Notes under the pieces: generated by a model
What the model was told of the DNA's origin: nothing
Seen by the model: only the letters and a program-made list of their open reading frames with translations
The model's database searches: none
Translations under genes and position numbers: made by a program
Part shown: piece by piece, positions 15,554 through 24,040 of the stretch
Layout: each line of letters starts with the position of its first letter
How positions within the stretch are numbered: the first letter of the stretch is position 1
DNA from: UBA3774 sp045600025
Lineage (GTDB): Bacteria > Bacillota > Clostridia > Lachnospirales > Lachnospiraceae
DNA length: 59,605 bases
Assembly: GCA_045600025.1 (NCBI GenBank)
Contig: JAZRXC010000064.1
Location: 1-59,605 of the forward strand
Direction: 5' to 3'

Positions 15554-18500
15554 AAGAAAAAATAGGACGCCTCGCACGCGGCTATGCCGATATGCCGTCA
15601 CCACAGATTATTCTGGATCCGACCGGCATCGAGGACACTATTGAATACGGACGCATTAATCAGGGAGCCCTGCATATAAAGAGCAGCAACGGCCTCTCAA
15701 TTCGCGGTGCGCTATATTCCACCAGTCCGAGGGTAACGCCGGCTCAGAATTATTTTTCCGGTGGAGCCGTCAATATTACATTTGATGTAGACCCGCAGGG
15801 ACTTGACGAGGACGACAGTATCGAAGGCTCATTTGCCATAGTAACAAATGGCGGCGAATACTCCGTACCTTATTCACTTACGGTTGTAAAAACGGAATAT
15901 TCAGAGCAGACCGAGGAACAGGACAACGTAATAGAATACGAACAGAAGGACTCTTCTGAAGTAAAGCCCATCATAAAAAAGAAAGCACAACTCGGTATTG
16001 AACATAAGCGCCGCGAGTATTATCTCAAATATATGCGCGGAAGGCTGGACTATCTGGCAGGTGTTACACCTTCTATATCGCTTGCCATGATGGAGAAGAA
16101 TCTGCGCGCATACATAGGCGAAGAAGAGCCGACATTCAGAGAAAAGCTTGAGATGCTTGAACTTGCAATATGGCGCGGCGATATTTCACGTGCAGACGCA
16201 TACATCGATAATATCTCTCAGATGAGAGATGATATGGGCTCGGACTTTGAAGGATATGTATTTTTCAAATATCTGACATATAAGAAATCACCCGACTGGG
16301 AGAAAAAAGAACAGCTGCTGAGACTTCTGTCTTCATATGACAATCGAAGTGGTTTTCTCAGCATATTCCTCATCAGACTCATGGTTGAAGACAGCCTGTC
16401 GGATCGACCGATGGATTGTCTCGCAAGGCTCCACAATTATTATGAATCCGGCGAGCGTACACCGTATCTGTATATTCAGGTGTGCAAGATTATGAATCGT
16501 ATTCCGGAAACACTGCGTCAGTTCGGAGAATTTGAACTTGATGCACTGTATTTCGGAGCGCGCCACGGATACATAGAAGAGTCACTTGCGCAGGCTATCT
16601 GCAGATATGCAGACACCACCAGAGTATTTCAGGAAAAATTATATTATATCCTGCGACTTTTGTATCGCACATTCAAACAGGAGCGTATTTGCGATACAAT
16701 ATGCAGGCTTTTGATGCTTGGCGGACGCACCGGCGAGAGCTATCTGCCATGGTATGAGATGGCTGTAGGCGGCACGCCCGAAAATGAAGAAATATATGAG
16801 TATTATTTAAAATCCTGCCCTATAGGCGGCGCAGAGATGCCGGAGGCGGTATACCTATATTTTGCATATCATGAGCCGCAGAGTTACATCGCAAAATGCA
16901 GACTGTACGAGAGCGCAATAAATAATATCGATTCCTACAGCGTACTATATAATTCATATAATGATTCCGCGGAGAACTTTGTGCGTGAAGAAATATCACG
17001 CGGAATAATAGATGATAATATTGCGCCGATATACAGCGGAATATTGACGTCCGATAAGATTGACTCCGCGCTTGCAGAGCTCCTTCCCGAAATTCTCCTT
17101 ATGTACAAAATTCAGACAAGGGATAAATCATTTGCCAAGGTTCAGGTTGTATATAACGAACTTGACGAAGTGCAGGAGGTTGAACTCGCTGACGGCGAAG
17201 CAAAGCTTGCAATATATACACCGAACTACGACATATATTTCCTTGATGCTGACGGGTATAAATATCGCAACGTGCCGTATAAGCTTACGCAATTTATCCA
17301 AAATAGCGATTCACTATTTGATGCATGTGTAAAGCTTGCACCACAGCTGCCGGTATGTAAACTCGCAATGGCGCGAGAGCTCATGGGCAAATATGTGCTT
17401 ACCACTTCCGAAGTTGCTGAACTTACAGAACTCACAGGGCAGGGCGGTTTGACGGACGAATATAAAAAAAGCATTGTATCTGCGGTTTTATTCCGTCATA
17501 CCTGGGGCAGTGAAAAGCAAGATGCTATGCTGATTGCGGACTGCGCCGGATTCTCGCTCACAACTAAAGATGAAAATATCAGATTAATCGAGGCACTGAT
17601 AAAACTAGGACATTATAACAGAGCATGGAAGGAAATCCAGACTAGCGGATATGAATTCATTTCAAAGGAGTCACTTACGCTGCTCGCAGATAATATCATA
17701 AAAGCCCGCCTGTTTGATAAAGAAGATTTCCTGACCGGTCTTAGCTGGAATTTATTTGTACGCGGTGAGCGCTCAAAGACGCTCCTTCACTACCTTGCGC
17801 TTCATTACAATGGCCTGTCGGAAGATATGTGGGATCTTATGTGCGCAGCATCTTCAGCCGGATGCGAGATGGGGGATCTGCCTGAACGCCTTCTCGCGCA
17901 AAAATTGTTCTCTGATTGCAGAGACCGTATAGATGATATTTTCAGGGTATATGCAGCGGGCGGAAGTGTAGATCGCCAGATATTACGAGCATATTATGTA
18001 GTTAAATGCCATGCTTCATTTGTCGATGGAGAACCGATATCTGAAGACATAATGGATACTATGACAAATGTTGCACTTCATAATTTTGAAGGGGCGGGTC
18101 TTCCGGTCATAGTTCAGCTCGCATTAACAAAACGCTATTCAACTCAGGTTGTGCTGTCACCGGAGCTTCAGCGCCTGTGTGAAAAAATTATTCAGGATCT
18201 TATATCACGCGGAATAGTATTTCCTTACTATAAGCGCTTTTCAGCACCGATATGTCTGCCTAATGAAATAAACGACAAGACATTACTTTCATTCAAAGGA
18301 CAGGAAAATGACAGCGTTACTTTGATTCTGTATTCGGAAAATGATGATGAAGAACCTGTATATCTTGAGATGAATCACGTATACAGCGGTTTATTTGTAA
18401 AAGCGGTACTGCTCTTTGCAGGTGAAAAGGCAGACTATGAAATAAGGGTAACCAGAGACGGCAAATCATTTGTAGCAGAAGAAGGCGTATTAAGGGCCGA

Positions 18501-18657
18501 GATTACGGCAACGGAAAAGCCTGACCGCTTCGTGCTGCTTAATGATCTTGTACGCTCAAGCGTATACCCCGATGATCCGGCGTGGCAGCATAGCGTGCTT
18601 GAGTATGCAAAAAAGACAGAACTTGTTGACAATCTGTTTAAGATAAAGGAGTCGTGA
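15550..18657 (+). CDS. DUF5717-like protein (1035 aa), first of a three-gene cassette
   Basis: No function is known. The 1035-residue protein starts at a GTG overlapping the rarA stop (GTGA) and resembles, from memory, the Lachnospiraceae family DUF5717. It has no signal peptide and no transmembrane helix, so it should be cytoplasmic. Residues 1-125 look beta-rich, similar to an immunoglobulin-like domain (GALHIKSSNGLSIRGALYS, VNITFDVDPQGL). After a charged linker, residues about 145-830 are predicted helical and resemble an irregular TPR-type solenoid. The last 200 residues are again beta-rich. The stop overlaps the next ATG by one base. Tight coupling to an Hsp70-like ATPase suggests a shared machine. 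Confidence 0.7.
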   Translation: MKEKIGRLARGYADMPSPQIILDPTGIEDTIEYGRINQGALHIKSSNGLSIRGALYSTSPRVTPAQNYFSGGAVNITFDVDPQGLDEDDSIEGSFAIVTNGGEYSVPYSLTVVKTEYSEQTEEQDNVIEYEQKDSSEVKPIIKKKAQLGIEHKRREYYLKYMRGRLDYLAGVTPSISLAMMEKNLRAYIGEEEPTFREKLEMLELAIWRGDISRADAYIDNISQMRDDMGSDFEGYVFFKYLTYKKSPDWEKKEQLLRLLSSYDNRSGFLSIFLIRLMVEDSLSDRPMDCLARLHNYYESGERTPYLYIQVCKIMNRIPETLRQFGEFELDALYFGARHGYIEESLAQAICRYADTTRVFQEKLYYILRLLYRTFKQERICDTICRLLMLGGRTGESYLPWYEMAVGGTPENEEIYEYYLKSCPIGGAEMPEAVYLYFAYHEPQSYIAKCRLYESAINNIDSYSVLYNSYNDSAENFVREEISRGIIDDNIAPIYSGILTSDKIDSALAELLPEILLMYKIQTRDKSFAKVQVVYNELDEVQEVELADGEAKLAIYTPNYDIYFLDADGYKYRNVPYKLTQFIQNSDSLFDACVKLAPQLPVCKLAMARELMGKYVLTTSEVAELTELTGQGGLTDEYKKSIVSAVLFRHTWGSEKQDAMLIADCAGFSLTTKDENIRLIEALIKLGHYNRAWKEIQTSGYEFISKESLTLLADNIIKARLFDKEDFLTGLSWNLFVRGERSKTLLHYLALHYNGLSEDMWDLMCAASSAGCEMGDLPERLLAQKLFSDCRDRIDDIFRVYAAGGSVDRQILRAYYVVKCHASFVDGEPISEDIMDTMTNVALHNFEGAGLPVIVQLALTKRYSTQVVLSPELQRLCEKIIQDLISRGIVFPYYKRFSAPICLPNEINDKTLLSFKGQENDSVTLILYSENDDEEPVYLEMNHVYSGLFVKAVLLFAGEKADYEIRVTRDGKSFVAEEGVLRAEITATEKPDRFVLLNDLVRSSVYPDDPAWQHSVLEYAKKTELVDNLFKIKES

Positions 18658-19913
18658 TGGGACTGATACTGGGTATCGACATCTGCGATGATTACAGTCA
18701 AATAAGTGCAATAAATGCCGAAACAAATATTCCGGAAGCAGCCTGTATGGCACCGGAAGATATTTTCCTGTCTACAGTAATATGCAAAAAACGCGATGAG
18801 GACGAATGGCTGATAGGACAGGAAGGATTTAAGACGGCACTTTCAGGCGGCGGTACGATGGTGGATCGTCTGGTTAAGCTCGTAACGAAAAAAGGTACGG
18901 CAACACTTGACGGAACCAAGTTCACTTCTACGCAGCTTATGAGAAAATTCGTGGCCAGCCTTATAAATATGGCTTGCAAAAAATACAATCAGGACAAAAT
19001 AGACAGCCTTATATTCACCGTGCATGTGCTCAGCCCGATCCTTTCAGATACATTAACGAGAGCAGCGGAAAGTTGCGGAGTCCAAAGAGGACGAGTACAC
19101 GTTTATACACATACCGAAGCGTCAATCTATTATATTTATTCGCAGGATCCTGATATCGTAAGTAATATCGTAAGTGTCTTTGATCTCCGTGATGACGGTC
19201 TCTATTATTATGAGATGAAAGCGTTAAGAGGCAGAAAGCCGGTAATAATAGAGGCGACATCGGAAAAACTTTCGGAAGGATTTTCACTGGGACTTTTAAC
19301 CTCTGATTCCGGCAAAAAACTCGGAGATACTATTATGACATCTTGCGCGGAACGAATGCTGGGCGGTAAAAATATTTCCGCCGTATGTCTTATGGGCAAA
19401 GGCTTCGCGCAGGTTGATTGGTGCAATAACTTCATCCGTTATATATGCAACAAGAGGCGCGTATTCCAGGTGTCATCATTATTTGCGGACGGAGCTGCAA
19501 TAGCGGCAAGAGATTTGCTCTACCCTGAAACAGCTACACCATATCTATTGTCATGTGAAGGACGTATATCCTCTACAGTCTGCATGTATACGATATTCAA
19601 GGGCAGACGAGAGCAGATTATCCTGGCGCAAGCCGGAATGAACTGGTATGAAGCAAAAACAGTTGTCGAATTTATATTGGATGACGTAACAAATATTGAG
19701 CTTTCGGTAATGCCTGCCGCGAGCACGCGAGTGGAGACAATCAATATTGATGTATCCGATCTTCCGAAGCGCCCGAACAAGACGACAAGAGTTGAGATGA
19801 GCGTTTCATTTACCTCAGAGACACGCATGACGGTGCGTATAAAAGATAAAGGATTCGGGGAACTATTCCCTGCATCGGATATAGTTATTCGCAACGATTA
19901 TATTATTCCTTAA
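18657..19913 (+). CDS. Hsp70/actin-fold (ASKHA) ATPase, DUF5716-like
   Basis: The 418-residue protein has the nucleotide-binding signatures of the Hsp70/actin superfamily: phosphate-1 LGIDICDDYS (5-14), a phosphate-2-like SVFDLRDDGLYYYEM near 170-184, and an adenosine-type AVCLMGKGFAQ near 240. The C-terminal about 65 residues (IELSVMPAASTRVETINIDV onward) are beta-rich, resembling a reduced substrate-binding domain. The long helical lid of DnaK is missing. From memory this corresponds to DUF5716. The ATG at 18657 is preferred over the GTG one codon earlier because AGGAG is 5 nt away. No DnaJ or GrpE is adjacent; the flanking helical proteins may serve as partners. Confidence 0.72.
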   Translation: MGLILGIDICDDYSQISAINAETNIPEAACMAPEDIFLSTVICKKRDEDEWLIGQEGFKTALSGGGTMVDRLVKLVTKKGTATLDGTKFTSTQLMRKFVASLINMACKKYNQDKIDSLIFTVHVLSPILSDTLTRAAESCGVQRGRVHVYTHTEASIYYIYSQDPDIVSNIVSVFDLRDDGLYYYEMKALRGRKPVIIEATSEKLSEGFSLGLLTSDSGKKLGDTIMTSCAERMLGGKNISAVCLMGKGFAQVDWCNNFIRYICNKRRVFQVSSLFADGAAIAARDLLYPETATPYLLSCEGRISSTVCMYTIFKGRREQIILAQAGMNWYEAKTVVEFILDDVTNIELSVMPAASTRVETINIDVSDLPKRPNKTTRVEMSVSFTSETRMTVRIKDKGFGELFPASDIVIRNDYIIP

Positions 19914-19922
19914 GGAGCGCTT

Positions 19923-20735
19923 ATGGGAAACCTGATATTATCCGGCAGCCCTAAAGCTGCACATCCATATTACTCACACCAACTCGGTATTCACATTTAT
20001 ACAGCCGAGGAGCTTAGCTATTACATTTACAACAATCTGCTTCTGCTCGAAGATAATTTTATTGATGACAGACTTCTGCTTTTCCTCGAGAAAGAACTGG
20101 ATATGGCTGAGACCGCAACTAAACTTCGTAACTGGAAAGGCAACGCAGAGTTTGAAGAACTCCTTTTGGTAATATTGCAAGATTCCGGATATTACAACAG
20201 CCAGGAATTGCAACGTTTTGGCGAGCAGCTTGAAAGGTTTAAGCAAGAAGGAGTTGAAGCGCTCTATATGGAGAAGGCGGATTATCTGTCAAATATGGGT
20301 AAGCTGTACATGGCCATTGAGATTTACAATAAACTCCTGTCAATGCGCAGCGGTATAATGACTTCTGATGCCAAGCGGGCAAAGGCATATGCGCATATGG
20401 CAGCGGATGTTGCAAGACTTTTTGATTATAATCAGGCGTACGAATTGAGCCGTAAAGCATACGCCATGGACCCGCAGCCGGAGTATTTACGGCAGATGTA
20501 TATGATTTCAAAAATAGCACCTGATATTAATGCAGATGCAGAATTGTCAGGTCTTGACATAGATCTTATGACGCAGCTCGAAAATGAGTATGAGAAGGCC
20601 GAGGCGGACGCCGAAAGAGGAGCTGATTACTTGCGGGCAGCGGATCTTAAAGAAAAAGATGCCATAAGGAGAAACGCAGGACTTACGGGCCTTGTAATTG
20701 AATGGCAGAACGAATACAGAAGGTGTGAAGGATGA
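19923..20735 (+). CDS. Helical-repeat (TPR-like) protein, third gene of the cassette
   Basis: Unrecognised 270-residue cytoplasmic protein. The N-terminal half (LGIHIYTAEELSYYIYNNLLLLEDNFIDDRLL) is highly conserved-looking. Residues about 115-200 show alternating helices in the TPR pattern: ALYMEKADYLSNMGKLYMAIEIYNKLL, KRAKAYAHMAADVARLFDYNQAYELSRKAYAMDPQPEYL. The C-terminus is a charged helix. TAAGGAG precedes the ATG, and its stop overlaps ispF (ATGA). TPR proteins often bind Hsp70-type partners, so an adaptor role for the preceding ATPase is a reasonable guess. Confidence 0.6.
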   Translation: MGNLILSGSPKAAHPYYSHQLGIHIYTAEELSYYIYNNLLLLEDNFIDDRLLLFLEKELDMAETATKLRNWKGNAEFEELLLVILQDSGYYNSQELQRFGEQLERFKQEGVEALYMEKADYLSNMGKLYMAIEIYNKLLSMRSGIMTSDAKRAKAYAHMAADVARLFDYNQAYELSRKAYAMDPQPEYLRQMYMISKIAPDINADAELSGLDIDLMTQLENEYEKAEADAERGADYLRAADLKEKDAIRRNAGLTGLVIEWQNEYRRCEG

Positions 20736-21208
20736 CTTGTAGTGCAATTGGCCAAGACAGCCACAAATTCGAAAAAGATAACAGCCGAAAACTTTGTATA
20801 TTGGGCGGGGTAACATTTCCCGAAGTACCGGGACTTGCTGCAAATAGTGACGGAGACGTTGTGCTCCACGCGCTGACAAATGCCATATCCGGTTTAACCT
20901 GCAACAACATACTCGGCGAGATTGCTGATGATATGTGTTCTGAAGGTATAACTGACAGCAGCGCATACGTAAAGCGCGCACTTGAAAATCTGCCGGATAA
21001 CTCTCTTGTACACGTTTCATTTTCAATTGAATGTGCAAGACCAAAGATTACTCCGAGAATCCCGGAGATGCGTGAAGCCATAGCGGAGCTACTTGATATT
21101 TCACCTATGCATGTCGGCATAACTGCTACAAGCGGAGAGGGTCTGACATCATTCGGAAAGGGTGAAGGCATTGCGGTAACATGCATTGCGACAGCAGATA
21201 TTATATGA
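20732..21208 (+). CDS. ispF: 2-C-methyl-D-erythritol 2,4-cyclodiphosphate synthase (divergent)
   Basis: Makes the cyclic diphosphate MEcPP in the MEP isoprenoid pathway. The 158-residue protein keeps the metal ligands D9, H11 (GQDSHKF) and H46 (VVLHALTNA), plus the C-terminal ATSGEGLTSFGKGEGI pocket. It departs from the textbook family: the AHSDGD His is Asn38 (ANSDGD), and the acidic region after the third helix reads NNILGEIADDMCSEG rather than GDIG...FPDTD. This variant appears characteristic of a clade of anaerobes. It overlaps its neighbours by 4 nt on both sides, and pairing with ispE supports the role. Confidence 0.87.
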   Translation: MTCSAIGQDSHKFEKDNSRKLCILGGVTFPEVPGLAANSDGDVVLHALTNAISGLTCNNILGEIADDMCSEGITDSSAYVKRALENLPDNSLVHVSFSIECARPKITPRIPEMREAIAELLDISPMHVGITATSGEGLTSFGKGEGIAVTCIATADII

Positions 21209-22071
21209 TTACGATAAAAGCACATTCCAAAATAAATCTGTTTTTAAATATTACCGGACAGCGCGAAGACGGGTATCATGATATTGATACAGTATTCCTA
21301 CCGATTTCTCTTGCAGATGAAATGCAGATAGAGATGATAGCAGAGCGTAAACTGGAACTATCCTGTGAAGGCATAGAGCTTCCGGAAGATAATACAATCT
21401 CACGCGCTTATGAGATGATGAAAAGGCTCCGTCCTTGCATGCCGGGACTTTCTGTAAAACTGATTAAACACATTCCGCAAGGCGCAGGACTCGGCGGAGG
21501 AAGCGCAGACGCAGCTTCATTTATTACGGCGGTAAATAAAGAATTTGCCACAAGACTTACCATAAAACAGATGCTTGAAATAGGGGCACAGATAGGCGCT
21601 GACGTACCTGCCTGTATGCTGGGAGTGCCCAGCTGCGGAAAAGGTACCGGCACAGAGCTTACCGGACTCGGCCGTAATCCCAGGCCTTTACACATAGTTA
21701 TTATCAAACCTGATGTAAGTTTTTCTACTCCTGCCATGTACAAAAAGTATGATGAACTTAAGGCAACCGGCAAGGTTTCGGCATCTGATAAATCGTCAGA
21801 GCAGATGGCAGAAGCTGTAAAAACCGGAGATATTAAAGCCATATGCGATAATTTGTACAATGTTTTTGAAGAGGTTGCAGATAGCCATGTCATAAGAGGG
21901 GCAAAAGAAGCACTGAGAAATGCAGGTGCGCGAGGCACACTTATGACCGGCTCAGGAAGCGCGGTATTCGGCTTATTTGCCACGCAAGAAGAAGCCGAAA
22001 AAGCAGCGGAAGAGTTATCTTGTGCATATGAAGCAATTGCCTGCACAAGTTATGGAAATATATCGCAGTAA
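21205..22071 (+). CDS. ispE: 4-diphosphocytidyl-2-C-methyl-D-erythritol kinase
   Basis: GHMP-family kinase that phosphorylates CDP-ME in the MEP pathway. The 288-residue protein starts ITIKAHSKINLFLNITGQREDGYH with catalytic Lys9. The ATP-binding motif PQGAGLGGGSADAAS is at 91-105 and IGADVPACMLG carries the catalytic Asp. The C-terminal GTLMTGSGSAVFGLF is also typical. The ATG at 21205 overlaps the ispF stop (ATGA). An alternative ATG at 21181 adds eight residues with no family match. No ribosome site is visible, which fits translational coupling. Confidence 0.95.
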   Translation: MITIKAHSKINLFLNITGQREDGYHDIDTVFLPISLADEMQIEMIAERKLELSCEGIELPEDNTISRAYEMMKRLRPCMPGLSVKLIKHIPQGAGLGGGSADAASFITAVNKEFATRLTIKQMLEIGAQIGADVPACMLGVPSCGKGTGTELTGLGRNPRPLHIVIIKPDVSFSTPAMYKKYDELKATGKVSASDKSSEQMAEAVKTGDIKAICDNLYNVFEEVADSHVIRGAKEALRNAGARGTLMTGSGSAVFGLFATQEEAEKAAEELSCAYEAIACTSYGNISQ

Positions 22072-22085
22072 AGGCAACCCTGTAC

Positions 22086-22114
22086 TTGTTTTTTGAATAT
22101 TTTTAGCATATAAT
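22086..22114 (+). promoter_or_regulatory. Promoter of the 192-aa membrane protein gene
   Basis: TTGTTT (22086-22091), a 17-nt spacer and TATAAT (22109-22114). It lies in the short gap after ispE. Confidence 0.6.
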
Positions 22115-22149
22115 TACGTTAGATAACACATATAAGAAGGTAACTTAAC

Positions 22150-22728
22150 ATGGAAGAAAACAAAAAACTAGTTCCGCTTATGTCGGCGCACTGCTTACTT
22201 CTTGCAGTCGCATTGATTGCCAGTGTCATTTCGCTCTTTACTCCTAATCAGCTTAGTCTCGGAGCGGAGCCCCTGTCAATTTTCTGTACTATTTTGTGCA
22301 CACTTGCGCTTGCAACAGGATGCATATATCTGTCTCTCGGATATAAGAAGAGTGCCGCAATATTCTATAAGATTTTCATGGGGCTTATGACTATTGAGGC
22401 TATGCTCAGAGTTGTATATGTAATGCTTATCGGCATTGGTAACCTCTGGGAGGGTTTACTGTGGGCAGCGCCGCTCGTAATAATTGCCATTCTTGCCACG
22501 GCTAAAGATTTCGGACATAAGAAGACATACATCCTCGTTGGAATTCTCATAGTTCTTCGTATAGTGATCCTTATCTCAGCTATTATCAAAGCAAACGTTC
22601 TGGATTATGCGCCGGTATTAACCTTCGGCGTTATCGTTCAGGCTGCGACATACCTTATTCTTGCAATTACTATAGGACTTATGGTTGCGGGCAAATATAT
22701 GGATAAAGCCCAGAGAGGCAGAGATTAA
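22150..22728 (+). CDS. Hypothetical six-helix membrane protein
   Basis: Unrecognised 192-residue protein with hydrophobic segments at about 10-30, 42-63, 68-92, 98-117, 124-145 and 153-180. N- and C-termini are charged (MEENKK; YMDKAQRGRD). No catalytic or binding motif was seen. It has its own promoter and is followed by a strong terminator, so it forms a single-gene unit between ispE and the glycolytic genes. A short AAGAAGG-like ribosome site precedes the ATG. Confidence 0.75.
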   Translation: MEENKKLVPLMSAHCLLLAVALIASVISLFTPNQLSLGAEPLSIFCTILCTLALATGCIYLSLGYKKSAAIFYKIFMGLMTIEAMLRVVYVMLIGIGNLWEGLLWAAPLVIIAILATAKDFGHKKTYILVGILIVLRIVILISAIIKANVLDYAPVLTFGVIVQAATYLILAITIGLMVAGKYMDKAQRGRD

Positions 22729-22750
22729 TCTCGCCGATGGGGTGAAAAAG

Positions 22751-22786
22751 CGCAGCCGGAGACACCTTTTCCGAGCTGCGTTTTTT
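22751..22786 (+). terminator. Terminator before gap
   Basis: Stem CGCAGC / GCTGCG extended by CGGA / TCCG with a one-base bulge, followed by six U. Confidence 0.85.
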
Positions 22787-22919
22787 ATGAAAAATGATGT
22801 TATAAATATATTAAATAAGTATAACTAAAAGTTTTTTTGTTGAAATAAAAAATAGAGAGTGTTACATTATTAACGAACATTTACAATGATATTTTCAGAC
22901 AATACTAGGAGGTATTAAT

Positions 22920-23957
22920 ATGTCAGTAAAAGTTGCAATTAATGGTTTTGGACGCATTGGTCGTCTTGCTTTCCGTCAGATGTTCGGCGCAAAGGGATAT
23001 AAGATCGTAGCTATCAATGATCTTACCAAGCCTTCCATGCTTGCTCATCTTCTTAAGTATGATACCGCTCAGGGCCGATACTGCGGAAAGATCGGTGAAG
23101 GCATTCACAGCGTAGAGGCTGATGATGAGGCCGGCACCATCACAGTAGACGGCAAGACACTCACAATCTACAAAGAAGCTGATGCTAACAATCTTCCTTG
23201 GAAGAAGCTCGGCGTTGACGTAGTACTCGAGTGCACAGGATTTTATACATCAAAAGAGAAGGCTATGGCTCATATCAATGCCGGCGCTCGCAAGGTTGTT
23301 ATTTCCGCACCTGCAGGCAATGACCTTCCTACCATCGTATATGGTGTAAATGAGGGCATCCTTACTGCTGAGGACAATATCATCTCTGCAGCATCCTGCA
23401 CCACCAACTGCCTTGCTCCTATGACAAAGGCACTTAACGATTTCGCACCTATCCAGTCCGGTATCATGAGCACCATCCATGCTTACACCGGTGATCAGAT
23501 GATCCTTGACGGACCTCATCGCAAGGGCGACCTTCGTCGTGCTCGTGCAGGCGCAGCTAACATCGTTCCCAACTCAACAGGTGCTGCTAAGGCTATCGGC
23601 CTTGTTATCCCCGAACTTAAGGGTAAGCTCATCGGCTCAGCTCAGCGCGTTCCGGTAGCTACAGGCTCTACCACCATCCTTACCGCAGTAGTTAAGGGCA
23701 AGGACATTACCGTTGAAGGCATCAACGAAGCTATGAAGGCTGCTGCTAACCAGTCATTCGGTTACAACACCGATCAGATCGTTTCATCAGACGTTATCGG
23801 TATGACCTACGGCTCACTCTTTGATGCAACACAGACCATGGTATCAAAGATTAACGCTAACCTCTACGAGGTACAGGTTGTTTCATGGTATGACAATGAG
23901 AACAGCTACACTTCACAGATGGTTCGTACTATCAAGTACTTCAGCGAACTCAAATAA
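22920..23957 (+). CDS. gap: Glyceraldehyde-3-phosphate dehydrogenase, type I
   Basis: Oxidative phosphorylation of glyceraldehyde-3-phosphate in glycolysis. The 345-residue protein has the Rossmann motif NGFGRIGR (8-15), D34 in AINDL indicating NAD+ preference, catalytic C160 in SAASCTTNCL and H187 in STIHAYTGDQ. An AGGAGG precedes the ATG. Codon use is strongly biased, as expected for an abundant protein. A possible promoter is TTGAAA (22838-22843) with TACATT after 17 nt. A hairpin follows the stop, so gap is probably made in excess over the downstream genes. Confidence 0.97.
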   Translation: MSVKVAINGFGRIGRLAFRQMFGAKGYKIVAINDLTKPSMLAHLLKYDTAQGRYCGKIGEGIHSVEADDEAGTITVDGKTLTIYKEADANNLPWKKLGVDVVLECTGFYTSKEKAMAHINAGARKVVISAPAGNDLPTIVYGVNEGILTAEDNIISAASCTTNCLAPMTKALNDFAPIQSGIMSTIHAYTGDQMILDGPHRKGDLRRARAGAANIVPNSTGAAKAIGLVIPELKGKLIGSAQRVPVATGSTTILTAVVKGKDITVEGINEAMKAAANQSFGYNTDQIVSSDVIGMTYGSLFDATQTMVSKINANLYEVQVVSWYDNENSYTSQMVRTIKYFSELK

Positions 23958-23971
23958 TTAAGATTTAATCG

Positions 23972-24012
23972 ATCGGCATAGACTCTTTTTAGGGGGCCTA
24001 TGCCGATTTTAC
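23972..24012 (+). terminator. Partial terminator between gap and pgk
   Basis: A perfect 10-bp stem (ATCGGCATAG / CTATGCCGAT, 23972-23981 and 23998-24007) with a 16-nt loop is followed by a few U. A leaky intercistronic terminator is likely because pgk lacks an obvious promoter. Confidence 0.65.
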
Positions 24013-24040
24013 TAAATTGACCATTTTAAGGAGAAACATT

